From positions 1 to 11,616 of the forward strand of contig JAUUSS010000075.1 of NCBI GenBank assembly GCA_030841765.1: a DNA stretch of 11,616 nucleotides. The letters run 5' to 3'. Below, piece by piece: positions 1-5,934 of this stretch. Each line of letters starts with the position of its first letter. Position 1 is the first letter of the stretch. The notes under the pieces were generated by a model, which saw nothing but the letters and a program-made list of their open reading frames with translations, was not told the origin of the DNA and ran no database searches. Source of the DNA: Collinsella aerofaciens. Its GTDB lineage: Bacteria; Actinomycetota; Coriobacteriia; Coriobacteriales; Coriobacteriaceae. The translations under genes were made by a program, and so were the position numbers.

Positions 1-65
1 CGCCGAATGCTCGCCATCGAAATTTATCGATGGCCTATTTCAGACTGTAATGGGCACTCTGCAAC
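1..65. other. Window edge; possible tail of an upstream gene
   Basis: No gene can be assigned. On the plus strand, frame 1 is open to a TAA at 67-69 and frame 2 is open to a TGA at 71-73. Either could be the last ~22 codons of a gene cut by the window edge, with its stop inside the adjoining repeat, much as happens to the broken nuclease gene at the second repeat copy. An 8-bp perfect inverted repeat lies at 13-20 and 27-34 (GCCATCGA / TCGATGGC, 6-nt loop). It is followed by CTATTT, so the stretch could equally be a weak terminator with no coding content. Confidence 0.25.
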
Positions 66-186
66 CTAAGTGAGTAGACTTTTAGCACTTTGGCGACCAG
101 GCAGTTTTGTAACAAGCTATCTACCTGCGGTTTTGAAAAGCAGGATGACCGGCCTGCTCGGGATGTTCAAAAAAGTCTACTCACTT
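66..186 (+). repeat. Inverted-terminus repeat, copy A
   Basis: This is a ~120-bp element with terminal inverted repeats AAGTGAGTAGACTTTT (68-83) and AAAAGTCTACTCACTT (171-186). It aligns without gaps to copy B at 1487-1605 (both 119 bp between the terminal AAGTGAG and CTCACTT), with about 22 differences by hand count, roughly 80% identity. The motif CTACCTGC sits at offset 53 in this copy and in copy C, and TTACCTGC at the same offset in copy B. An internal hairpin is possible here (CCTGC 124-128 with GCAGG 140-144, extended by TTTT/AAAA), but its right arm is not kept in copy B. Size, conserved ends and multiple copies suggest a MITE-like non-autonomous element or a dispersed structured-RNA element. 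No transposase is visible. Confidence 0.85.
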
Positions 187-368
187 GCCGCGCAAAGCTC
201 CTGCATGAGAAAAAATGGGGTTTTCAACAGGGCTTCGTCCAGCTCTCGGCAAGCTTTTGGCCAGTTGGGGAGTGCTGTTGAAAACTTGGCAGTCCGTTCG
301 GCGCCATTTTTGGTGCGTTCGCGCCAATACGTGACTGACTGGGTTGAAATTCGTGTTTTCCTGTGCCT
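187..368. other. Non-coding leader before the broken nuclease gene
   Basis: I see no gene here. The stretch holds an 11-bp perfect inverted repeat, GTTTTCAACAG at 220-230 and CTGTTGAAAAC at 275-285, separated by 44 bp. Just upstream of the downstream start codon there is a -35-like TTGAAA (344-349) but no convincing -10. There is also no purine-rich ribosome-binding site before the ATG at 369, which fits with the next gene being decayed. Confidence 0.4.
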
Positions 369-1496
369 ATGAAGGATCTACTTTGTGACATATCGGCTTT
401 TAGGTACTGGCGTTTGCCTCCTCAAGTCCGCGCTTTGTGTCCGCCGCTTCCACGGCCGGAAGAAGACCGGCAGCGATATGACCTTGCCCGTAACCCGACG
501 GCTGCGGTTGTGCTCGGCTTTCCGTTGTATACATTGGTCCGGACGAGAAACAAGCGGACTTGTCCTGCCAGTATCAGGCAGCGGCTGTTTCTTGGTGAGC
601 TCCCCAGGGAATCCGTGCTGGAAACGGAGCATGGGTTTTTGGTTACATCTCCTCTACTGACGACATTCATCATGTCGCGGCATCTGACGGATCTTCAGCT
701 TCTTTTGGTATTGGCGGAGATGTGTGGCTTGTTTGCGGTGTGTGCCCTGCCGGCGGCACTTGAGGCGGATCTTTCGCGTGCAATTGATTCGGGCGCGATT
801 TCGACAACGTTCGGTTGAGTGCGCTGCCCGTCCGAGGACGGCATCGCCTCAAATTTATGGCGTCGAGACGCTTTGGTTTTGGGCGGAGACCTTGACCGTT
901 TTTGTTCAGATGTTTGCGGGATGCGTTACGGCAATAGATTTATGGCGGTATCGCAACTCGTTCCATTGGGTGCCGCGTCGCCTTTTGAGGTCGAGGCGTT
1001 TTTGTTGCTTGGACTGCCGCGAGCCCTGGGAGGCGAAGGGTTTTGCGGCATAGAGCTCAATGTCGAAGTGACGTTAAGCACAAGTGCTCGAGCGATTGTG
1101 GGAAAGTCCCGTGTATATATCGACCTACTTCTTTCTTCGCCGGACGGTAGGCGACAGGTGGCCATTGAATGTCAGGGAAAGGCCTCGCACGGACGCGCAG
1201 GGGATGGCTTGCGTGACGCTGACCGCATGACGGCCCTTCAGGCCATGGGCTACGATGTGCTTCTCCTTACACACAGACAGATATCGGATGAGGATAGATT
1301 CCGCGCGATCGTTAAGGCCATATGCAGGATGCTCGATGCTGAATATCGTGATAAAAGCTCAGATGAGCAAAGGGCTGAGACATTACTCAGGTCTGAACTA
1401 TTCGTTGACTGGACAAAATTGGGAGTAATCGACGGAAAGATGCCCGCTAGACACAAAATGGCTCGATCGTGGACGGCTGCGAATCTAAGTGAGTAG
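369..1496 (+). pseudogene. Broken AbiEi-like/DUF559-like nuclease gene (in-frame TGA)
   Basis: Two open segments lie in the same frame, separated only by a TGA at 816-818. Reading through gives about 375 residues. The N-terminal part (from DLLCDISAFRYW) with VTSPLLTTFIMSRHL and a later MCGLF resembles the scaffold of AbiEi-type antitoxin-like proteins. The C-terminal part carries a Vsr/DUF559-like nuclease pattern: YIDLLL, then IECQGKASH, then DADRMTALQAMGYDVLLLTH, giving D...E-x-Q-x-K...H...D..R...G. The family assignment is by motif memory, not a search. The simplest reading is one gene ended by a nonsense change (for example TGG or GGA to TGA). The downstream piece could in principle start at the GTG directly after the stop, but no ribosome-binding site precedes it. 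The present reading frame ends N-L-S-E-stop, where the last codons and stop belong to repeat copy B, so the true C-terminus may also be lost. Likely accessory or defence-type DNA. Confidence 0.6.
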
Positions 1497-1607
1497 ACTT
1501 TTGGCACTTTGGCGACTAGGTCGTTTTGCAACAAGGCATTTACCTGCGGCTTTATAAAGTGATATGGATGGTCTGCTCGGCAAGTTCCAAAAAGTCTACT
1601 CACTTAG
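1485..1607 (+). repeat. Inverted-terminus repeat, copy B
   Basis: This is the best-preserved copy. CTAAGTGAGTAGACTTTT at 1485-1502 is the exact reverse complement of 1590-1607, an 18-bp perfect terminal inverted repeat. The outer CTAAG/CTTAG means the shorter element AGTGAG...CTCACT is flanked by TA on both sides, as a TA target duplication would look; copy A lacks the right-hand TA. The left end supplies the stop codon of the broken nuclease gene. The right end is followed by five T residues (1608-1612), so a transcript from the plus strand could fold the termini into a stem followed by U residues and stop there. Confidence 0.87.
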
Positions 1608-1673
1608 TTTTTGACGAGAAGCCGATGCCGAAGGCGGTCCTATTTCAGGTAGTTAACAAGTTTGTGAGGCACG

Positions 1674-1702
1674 AAAAAGGCCCGAACCATGCGGTCCGGG
1701 CC
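1674..1702 (-). terminator. Rho-independent terminator of the rubrerythrin gene
   Basis: GGCCCGAACC (1679-1688) and GGTCCGGGCC (1693-1702) form a 10-position stem with one A-C mismatch and a 4-nt loop. On the minus strand the stem is followed directly by TTTTT (complement of 1674-1678). It lies about 35 bp beyond the rubrerythrin stop codon. Confidence 0.85.
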
Positions 1703-1737
1703 TCATCGAGCTAGAGGTTATGTCTCAGGTTGCTGGC

Positions 1738-2298
1738 TTAGCCGAAGTAGCGCTTGAGCAGGCCGGCGAAAGCCTTGCCGTGGCGAGCCTCGTCGCGAGC
1801 CATCTCGTGCACGGTGTCGTGGATGGCATCGAGGCCAGCGGCCTTGGCGCGCTTAGCAAGATCGGTCTTGCCGGCGGTGGCGCCGTTCTCGGCCTCAACG
1901 CGCATCTCGAGGTTCTTCTTGGTGGAGTCGGTCACGACCTCGCCCAGGAGCTCAGCGAACTTGGCAGCGTGCTCGGCCTCCTCGTGGGCAGCCTTCTCCC
2001 AGTACAGGCCGATCTCGGGATAGCCCTCGCGATGAGCGACGCGCGCCATGGCCAGGTACATACCGACCTCGGAGCACTCGCCCTCAAAGTTGGCGCGCAG
2101 GTCGGCAACGATGTCCTCGGAGACGCCCTCCATCTTGGCGACGCCCACGACGTGCTCGGCAGCCCACTCGAGCTGACCCTCCTCCTGCTTCAGGAAGCGA
2201 GAACCGGGAACGCCGCACTGGGGGCACTTGAAGTCCTCGGGCAGCTGGTCGCCGTCGAACTCTTCCACATAACCGCAAACGGGGCAAACAAACTTCAT
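1738..2298 (-). CDS. Rubrerythrin, rubredoxin domain first (reverse type)
   Basis: A cytoplasmic non-haem iron peroxidase of 186 residues that reduces hydrogen peroxide in anaerobes, taking electrons from NAD(P)H-linked carriers. The order of domains is inverted relative to classic rubrerythrin. The rubredoxin-like Fe(Cys)4 site comes first (CPVCGY at residues 5-10, CPQCG at 25-29). The four-helix di-iron domain follows, with carboxylate/histidine motifs GECSE (73-77), HEEAEH (105-110), VEAEN (135-139) and DEARHG (169-174). The start at MKFVCPVCG is chosen because AAAGGA lies 7 nt upstream; a longer in-frame extension to 2403 reads into untranslated leader and runs past the promoter. The gene is monocistronic, with its own promoter and terminator, and is divergent from the alcohol dehydrogenase operon. 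Family identity is secure; in vivo substrate preference is inferred. Confidence 0.95.
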   Translation of the reverse strand: MKFVCPVCGYVEEFDGDQLPEDFKCPQCGVPGSRFLKQEEGQLEWAAEHVVGVAKMEGVSEDIVADLRANFEGECSEVGMYLAMARVAHREGYPEIGLYWEKAAHEEAEHAAKFAELLGEVVTDSTKKNLEMRVEAENGATAGKTDLAKRAKAAGLDAIHDTVHEMARDEARHGKAFAGLLKRYFG

Positions 2299-2333
2299 GA
2301 TTCGATCCTTTCGATCTATGGCGATTGTGCGCT

Positions 2334-2364
2334 CGTCCGGTCCCGTAAGGGCCCTCTCCGGACG
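2334..2364 (-). promoter_or_regulatory. Hairpin in the rubrerythrin 5' leader
   Basis: CGTCCGG (2334-2340) and CCGGACG (2358-2364) form a perfect 7-bp stem, which extends further outward with GCG pairs after one mismatch. A nested CCC-GTAA-GGG hairpin (2342-2351) sits inside. It lies in the ~78-nt untranslated leader predicted from the promoter at 2383-2410, some 35 nt before the start codon. It may stabilise the mRNA or slow translation; nothing in the sequence tells which. Confidence 0.45.
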
Positions 2365-2382
2365 TGCGTCTTGACGAGTTCT

Positions 2383-2410
2383 ATTATCCATAAATGCAAC
2401 CAAATGTGAA
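2383..2410 (-). promoter_or_regulatory. Sigma-70-type promoter of the rubrerythrin gene
   Basis: On the minus strand TTCACA (2410-2405) and GATAAT (2388-2383) are separated by 16 bp. Each box has one mismatch to the TTGACA/TATAAT consensus. The predicted start of transcription is near 2376. Confidence 0.65.
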
Positions 2411-2502
2411 GCCTATTAGGAATGATTTTTAATAAAACAATTTAGAGATATGAAGATGTTGATTGATTAACGATTGGCAGGCCGTCTTTGACCGCCGCTG
2501 AG

Positions 2503-2537
2503 TACAATCGGGCGAGCAAATGTTGACCTATCAACAA
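2503..2537 (+). promoter_or_regulatory. -10-like box and Rex-like operator before the adh operon
   Basis: TACAAT at 2503-2508 is a plausible -10 box; no good -35 stands at the right distance (TTGACC at 2488 is too close, TTGGCA at 2474 too far). Just downstream, ATGTTGACCTATCAACAA (2520-2537) is a palindrome, TGTTGA-4-TCAACA. It matches the remembered Rex consensus TTGTTAA-N4-TTAACAA at 11 of 14 defined positions. Rex is an NADH-sensing repressor of fermentative alcohol and aldehyde dehydrogenases, so the position and the downstream genes agree. A repressor here would block a start near 2515. The site ends only 3 bp before the AAGGAG ribosome-binding site. Confidence 0.45.
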
Positions 2538-2554
2538 ATGAAGGAGTTTCCTTT

Positions 2555-3775
2555 ATGCATCTAGCCCGTCGTGCCTGGTGCCGAACATATCAGACGGTTT
2601 TTCGCATTGCATTGCCGATCCTGCCCTATACCGAGCCGCGCATTTTAGAGCATGCCGAGGATGTGCCCGCGGTGCTTCAAAAGCGCTCGATCCAGAAGGT
2701 CCTTATCGTGACGGATCCCGGCATTGCCCGTCTGGGGCTCACGGCACCGCTCGAGACGGCGCTCGCATGCAGGGGGATTGGCGTTACGGTCTATGCCGAA
2801 ACGCGTGCAAACCCCACGGTTTCAAACGTGGAAGAAGCGGCGTCCCTGTATCGAGAGAGCGCCTGCCAGGCCATTATCGGCTTTGGCGGTGGCTCGGCCA
2901 TGGACTGTGCCAAGGGCGTGGGCGCACGCATTGCGCAGCCAAACAAGCCCATCAACAAGATGCGCGGCCTACTGCGGATTCATCGTCTCCTGCCGCTGCT
3001 TATTGCGGTTCCCACTACCGCCGGTACGGGAAGCGAAGTCACGCTCGCGGCGGTTATCACCGATGACGAGACGCACTACAAGTACCCCATTAACGACTTT
3101 GTGCTTATTCCGCGCTTTGCGGTGCACGACCCCGAGTTTACGCGCGGTCTGCCCGCCTCCATTACGGGGCAGACGGGTATGGACGCCCTGACGCATGCCG
3201 TCGAGGCCTTTATCGGGCGAAGCACCACGCCCTATACGCGCAAGATGGCACGACAGGCGGTGCAGCTCATCCACGACAATTTGCTCGAGGCCTATGAGCA
3301 TGGCGACGACATGCGTGCGCGTCGCAATATGCTTTCGGCGGCGTATAAGGCGGGAGTTGCCTTTACGCGCTCCTATGTTGGATACGTTCATGCCATCGCG
3401 CACAGTCTAGGCGGCCGATACGGAATTCCGCACGGTTTGGCCAACGCGATCATCCTGCCGCACATGCTTCGCGCTTATGGTGACGCCGCCGCCCCCAAGC
3501 TTGCCGATCTTGCTCGCATGGCGGGCATTGCGCCGGCTACCGCGCAGGATAGTCTTGCGGCCGAGGCCTTTTTCGATTGGGTCGACCGCATGAACGAGAT
3601 CCTGGGAATCCCCAAATATGTCTCGGGCATTCGCCGCTCCGACATTCCCGAGATGGCGGCGCATGCCGATGCCGAGGCCAATCCGCTGTACCCCGTTCCG
3701 CTTTTGATGGACCGCTTGGAGCTCGAGCGTATGTACGAGGTCGTCGCGGGTGGTATGTTTGAGGACGAGAACTAG
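2555..3775 (+). CDS. Iron-containing (type III) alcohol dehydrogenase
   Basis: A cytoplasmic NAD(P)-dependent alcohol dehydrogenase of 406 residues that interconverts an alcohol and an aldehyde or ketone. The N-terminal nucleotide-binding half carries GGGSAMDCAK (residues 111-120) and TTAGTGSE (154-161). The helical C-terminal half has the metal site expected of the family: D210 and H214 in GMDALTHAVEAF, then H279 and H293 in HAIAHSLGGRYGIPHG, with the 14-residue spacing seen in FucO-type enzymes. Length is normal for the family. The start is supported by AAGGAG 8 nt upstream. The stop is followed after 9 nt by the aldehyde dehydrogenase start, so the two are co-transcribed. The exact substrate cannot be read from the sequence; fermentative ethanol or butanol formation or aldehyde detoxification are the likely roles. 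Confidence 0.93.
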   Translation: MHLARRAWCRTYQTVFRIALPILPYTEPRILEHAEDVPAVLQKRSIQKVLIVTDPGIARLGLTAPLETALACRGIGVTVYAETRANPTVSNVEEAASLYRESACQAIIGFGGGSAMDCAKGVGARIAQPNKPINKMRGLLRIHRLLPLLIAVPTTAGTGSEVTLAAVITDDETHYKYPINDFVLIPRFAVHDPEFTRGLPASITGQTGMDALTHAVEAFIGRSTTPYTRKMARQAVQLIHDNLLEAYEHGDDMRARRNMLSAAYKAGVAFTRSYVGYVHAIAHSLGGRYGIPHGLANAIILPHMLRAYGDAAAPKLADLARMAGIAPATAQDSLAAEAFFDWVDRMNEILGIPKYVSGIRRSDIPEMAAHADAEANPLYPVPLLMDRLELERMYEVVAGGMFEDEN

Positions 3776-3784
3776 GAGGGTGCC

Positions 3785-5164
3785 ATGAACACCGAGGAAA
3801 TTGCGCGCATCGTCGGCGATCAGCGCACTTACTTTAAAACGCACGCTACGTTTGATGTTGATGCCCGACGTCGCGCGCTCGTGAGTTTACGCGATGCGGT
3901 ACGGGCGCACGAGGCCGATATTGCCCATGCACTCAAGACCGATTTGGGAAAGTCGCATGACGAGGCATATATGTGCGAGATCGGCACGTCGCTTTCCGAG
4001 ATTCGTCATCAGATCGCTCACGTGGCTCGATGGAGTCGTCCGCGCCTGCGTCCGTGTGACCTTGCCAACGCCGTGAGCGCGTGCAAAACGCAAGCCGTGC
4101 CCTATGGCGTCACGCTCATCATGGCTCCGTGGAACTACCCGTTTTTGCTAACACTCGAGCCGCTCGCCGGCGCCCTTGCCGCGGGCAATACCGTGGTCAT
4201 CAAGCCGAGTGCCTATGCTCCGGCATCGAGCGCGGTGCTCAAGCAAATCTGTGAAGAGGCATTTGATCCGCGCCTGGTGACGGTTGTCGAGGGCGGGCGC
4301 GCCGAGAACGAAGCGTTGCTCGATGAGTGCTGGGACAAGATCTTCTTTACCGGTAGCGTTCCGGTCGGCAAGCTCGTCATGGAGCGCGCGAGTAAAAACC
4401 TCACGCCCGTGACGCTTGAGCTGGGCGGCAAGAGCCCCTGCATCGTGGATGCGACGGCAAACTTGAAGGTTGCGGCGCGGCGTATCGCCTTTGGTAAATG
4501 GCTCAACGTGGGGCAGACCTGCGTGGCGCCCGACTACCTGCTGGTCGATGCGCGCGTGCACGACGAGCTGCTGGACCTCATCAGGGAAGAGGCCCGCCGT
4601 ATGTTTGGCGAGCATCCGCTCGATAACGAGGACTACGGGCATATCGTCAACGCCAAGCATTTTGCGCGTGTGCGCGGGCTGATCGATCCCGATAAGGTCG
4701 TGCTGGGAGGCACGGCGCGCGAGTCGTCGCTCAAGATTGAGCCGACGATCCTAGACGGCGTGACCCCCGATGACGCCGTGATGCAGGAGGAGATCTTCGG
4801 TCCCATCTTGCCGGTGCTGACGTTTGAGAGCCTAGACGAGGCCGAGACGTTTATTACGGATCGTCCGACGCCGCTGGCCCTGTATATCTTTAGCCAGGAC
4901 CGTTCGGTTCAGCAACGCTTTGTGCGCTACGTGCCCTTTGGCGGCGGCTGTGTCAACGACACGATCATGCACTTGGCTACGAGCCATATGGGCTTTGGCG
5001 GCATGGGCGCGAGCGGTATGGGGCAGTACCATGGACGCGAGAGCTTCGATACGTTTAGCCACAAGAAGAGCATCGTGAACAAGGCAACTTGGCTGGACGT
5101 GCCGTTTCGGTATGCGCCCTACGCAAGCTGGAAGCACAAGTTCGTGCGCATGTTTGTGCATTAG
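3785..5164 (+). CDS. Aldehyde dehydrogenase, class 3-like
   Basis: An NAD(P)-dependent, non-acylating aldehyde dehydrogenase of 459 residues that oxidises aldehydes to carboxylic acids. The oxyanion-hole asparagine is in APWNYPF (N117), the general base is in LELGGKSP (E212) and the catalytic cysteine is in NVGQTCVAPD (C246). The length and the motif set fit the shorter class 3/YwdH-like branch, whose members act on medium or long-chain aldehydes, rather than the ~500-residue classical enzymes. AGGAGGG begins directly after the adh stop codon and drives the start, so translation is closely coupled. Paired with the alcohol dehydrogenase it forms an alcohol-aldehyde-acid exchange module. Substrate is not determined. 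Confidence 0.93.
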   Translation: MNTEEIARIVGDQRTYFKTHATFDVDARRRALVSLRDAVRAHEADIAHALKTDLGKSHDEAYMCEIGTSLSEIRHQIAHVARWSRPRLRPCDLANAVSACKTQAVPYGVTLIMAPWNYPFLLTLEPLAGALAAGNTVVIKPSAYAPASSAVLKQICEEAFDPRLVTVVEGGRAENEALLDECWDKIFFTGSVPVGKLVMERASKNLTPVTLELGGKSPCIVDATANLKVAARRIAFGKWLNVGQTCVAPDYLLVDARVHDELLDLIREEARRMFGEHPLDNEDYGHIVNAKHFARVRGLIDPDKVVLGGTARESSLKIEPTILDGVTPDDAVMQEEIFGPILPVLTFESLDEAETFITDRPTPLALYIFSQDRSVQQRFVRYVPFGGGCVNDTIMHLATSHMGFGGMGASGMGQYHGRESFDTFSHKKSIVNKATWLDVPFRYAPYASWKHKFVRMFVH

Positions 5165-5172
5165 AAAAGGGC

Positions 5173-5206
5173 GCAGGTAATACGAACAAGTGTTCCTATT
5201 ACCTGC
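5173..5206 (+). promoter_or_regulatory. Palindrome with LexA (SOS)-box core; possible aldh terminator
   Basis: GCAGGTAATA (5173-5182) and TATTACCTGC (5197-5206) are perfect 10-bp arms. Between them, CGAACAAGTGTTCC (5183-5196) matches the Gram-positive/actinobacterial LexA box CGAAC-RNRY-GTTCG at 13 of 14 positions. A poor candidate promoter overlaps it: TTCCTA (5193-5198), 17 bp, TAGACT (5216-5221). Binding of LexA would therefore block the small peptide gene downstream. As RNA the same sequence makes a long hairpin followed by ATTTTGCG, so it could also end transcription of the aldehyde dehydrogenase operon 8 bp upstream. The two roles are not exclusive. Confidence 0.55.
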
Positions 5207-5243
5207 ATTTTGCGTTAGACTACTGTTATGGAGCACGGATGGG

Positions 5244-5268
5244 CCAACTCCCTTTAGAAGGGATTTGG
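5244..5268 (+). promoter_or_regulatory. Hairpin that sequesters the toxin ribosome-binding site
   Basis: CCAACTCCCTT (5244-5254) pairs with AAGGGATTTGG (5258-5268) across a 3-nt TAG loop; 10 of 11 positions pair and one C-T is mismatched. The right arm holds the whole Shine-Dalgarno sequence AAGGGA (5258-5263), and the stem ends one base before the start codon at 5270. Cis-sequestration of this kind is typical of type I toxin mRNAs, which need processing or refolding before they are translated. Confidence 0.65.
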
Positions 5269-5269
5269 T

Positions 5270-5353
5270 ATGAACGTAAGCGATGTTATTTCGTTATTGG
5301 CGTTGTTGATTGCGGCTATCGAACTCGGTCTGTTTATCGGCCGAATGAAATAG
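5270..5353 (+). CDS. 27-residue hydrophobic peptide, holin-like type I toxin candidate
   Basis: The peptide begins MNVSDVISLLALLIAAIELG and ends with a short basic tail, LFIGRMK. One membrane-spanning helix covers about residues 5-23. AAGGGA lies 6 nt before the ATG. Length, single helix and charged C-terminus match the putative holin-like toxin group (related in style to TxpA/BsrG of Bacillus) and recall E. coli TisB, a 29-residue SOS-induced toxin. The gene has an SOS-box-like palindrome upstream, a hairpin over its ribosome-binding site, and a structured 3' region, all expected for a type I toxin. No antisense RNA antitoxin promoter could be recognised on the minus strand. If real, the product would sit in the inner membrane and lower membrane potential. 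An alternative is a leader or membrane peptide of other function. Confidence 0.6.
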   Translation: MNVSDVISLLALLIAAIELGLFIGRMK

Positions 5354-5578
5354 CCGCCCCCGCGTAAGCGAAGACGGCCACTTCTCACGATGAAAACGTG
5401 TATCGGAGTTGGCAAGACCCGCGGCAACGGGTGCCATCCGTGTTCCTATCTTATCTGCAAGCGTTCTGTCGCGCAAGCGTTGAGGCAAACGATTGAAGGA
5501 CGCAGACAGGATGTATTTGTGTCCGCGCGGGACCGTAGACTTCTCAATAAGGTTACACACCGGTTTATCCGGCCGTTA
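5354..5578 (+). other. Structured 3' region of the small peptide transcript, then non-coding
   Basis: A nested hairpin overlaps the end of the toxin stop codon (GCCG 5353-5356 with CGGC 5375-5378; CGC 5361-5363 with GCG 5368-5370, GTAA loop). A second hairpin is at 5410-5436: ACCCG/CGGGT extended by TGGC/GCCA across a 3-nt bulge. It is followed by a pyrimidine-rich TCCGTGTTCCTATCTT, perhaps a weak terminator. From memory, a downstream pattern of CCGCCC...GACGGC...ACTTCTCA recurs behind holin-like toxin genes; this is unchecked. An open frame from 5390 runs through the hairpins and on into the next gene out of frame and looks fortuitous. Nothing else is seen up to the HIRAN gene. Confidence 0.45.
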
Positions 5579-5589
5579 GAGGAGCTGCT

Positions 5590-5916
5590 ATGTACGAGCC
5601 TTCACGTGTTCTTCTGTCATTTCACATTGCAGGATTTCAGTATGCCGATGGCGCCTTGGTCCTGGGCGATCTTAAAGCGGGCGATAAGCTGACGCTGTGT
5701 GCCGAGCGCGATAATCCCCATGACCCCGAGGCAGTTGCGATCTACTATGGCAAGACCAAACTTGGCTACGTTCCGGGAAACGAGGTCGGCCCGCTGTCCT
5801 TGATGATGTATTACGGCCACGAGGACGTATTTGAGGCCCGCGTGCAACAGGTTGCCCCCGAGCGCAGCCCGTGGCACCAGGTGCGCGTTGGCCTCTATGT
5901 GGTGGATGCCCGCTAG
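5590..5916 (+). CDS. Stand-alone HIRAN-domain protein
   Basis: A 108-residue protein made almost wholly of a HIRAN domain, the module that in Rad5/HLTF helicases binds single-stranded DNA ends. The pattern is visible as FHIAGFQYADG (residues 11-21), a middle L-x-x-G-D-K-L-x-L strand, AERDNPHDPEAVAIYY (38-53), and LGYVPGNEVGPLSLMM (58-73). Free-standing bacterial HIRAN proteins are known; their role is unclear but probably involves nucleic acid or stalled-fork recognition. The start is set by GAGGAG ahead of the ATG. The small acidic gene follows after 18 bp and may share the transcript. The domain call is by motif; the function in the cell is inferred only. Confidence 0.82.
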   Translation: MYEPSRVLLSFHIAGFQYADGALVLGDLKAGDKLTLCAERDNPHDPEAVAIYYGKTKLGYVPGNEVGPLSLMMYYGHEDVFEARVQQVAPERSPWHQVRVGLYVVDAR

Positions 5917-5934
5917 TCGGCAATGGAGGCGGCC

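Noticed and set aside
70..372. Open frame of 100 codons crossing repeat A
   Set aside because: It reads straight through the repeat and its start lies within the terminal inverted repeat; no ribosome-binding site and no recognisable protein pattern.
2299..2403. N-terminal extension of rubrerythrin to an upstream ATG
   Set aside because: The extension would start upstream of the predicted transcription start and cover the leader hairpin; the ATG at 2298 has a good ribosome-binding site and begins the rubredoxin domain.
1720..2409. Plus-strand open frame of 229 codons opposite rubrerythrin
   Set aside because: It is the antisense of a clear rubrerythrin gene with all metal ligands, and has the Leu/Gly/Ala-rich composition typical of mirror frames.
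5390..5692. Open frame of 100 codons between the small peptide and the HIRAN gene
   Set aside because: It overlaps the 3' hairpins and runs into the HIRAN gene out of frame; no ribosome-binding site and no domain pattern.
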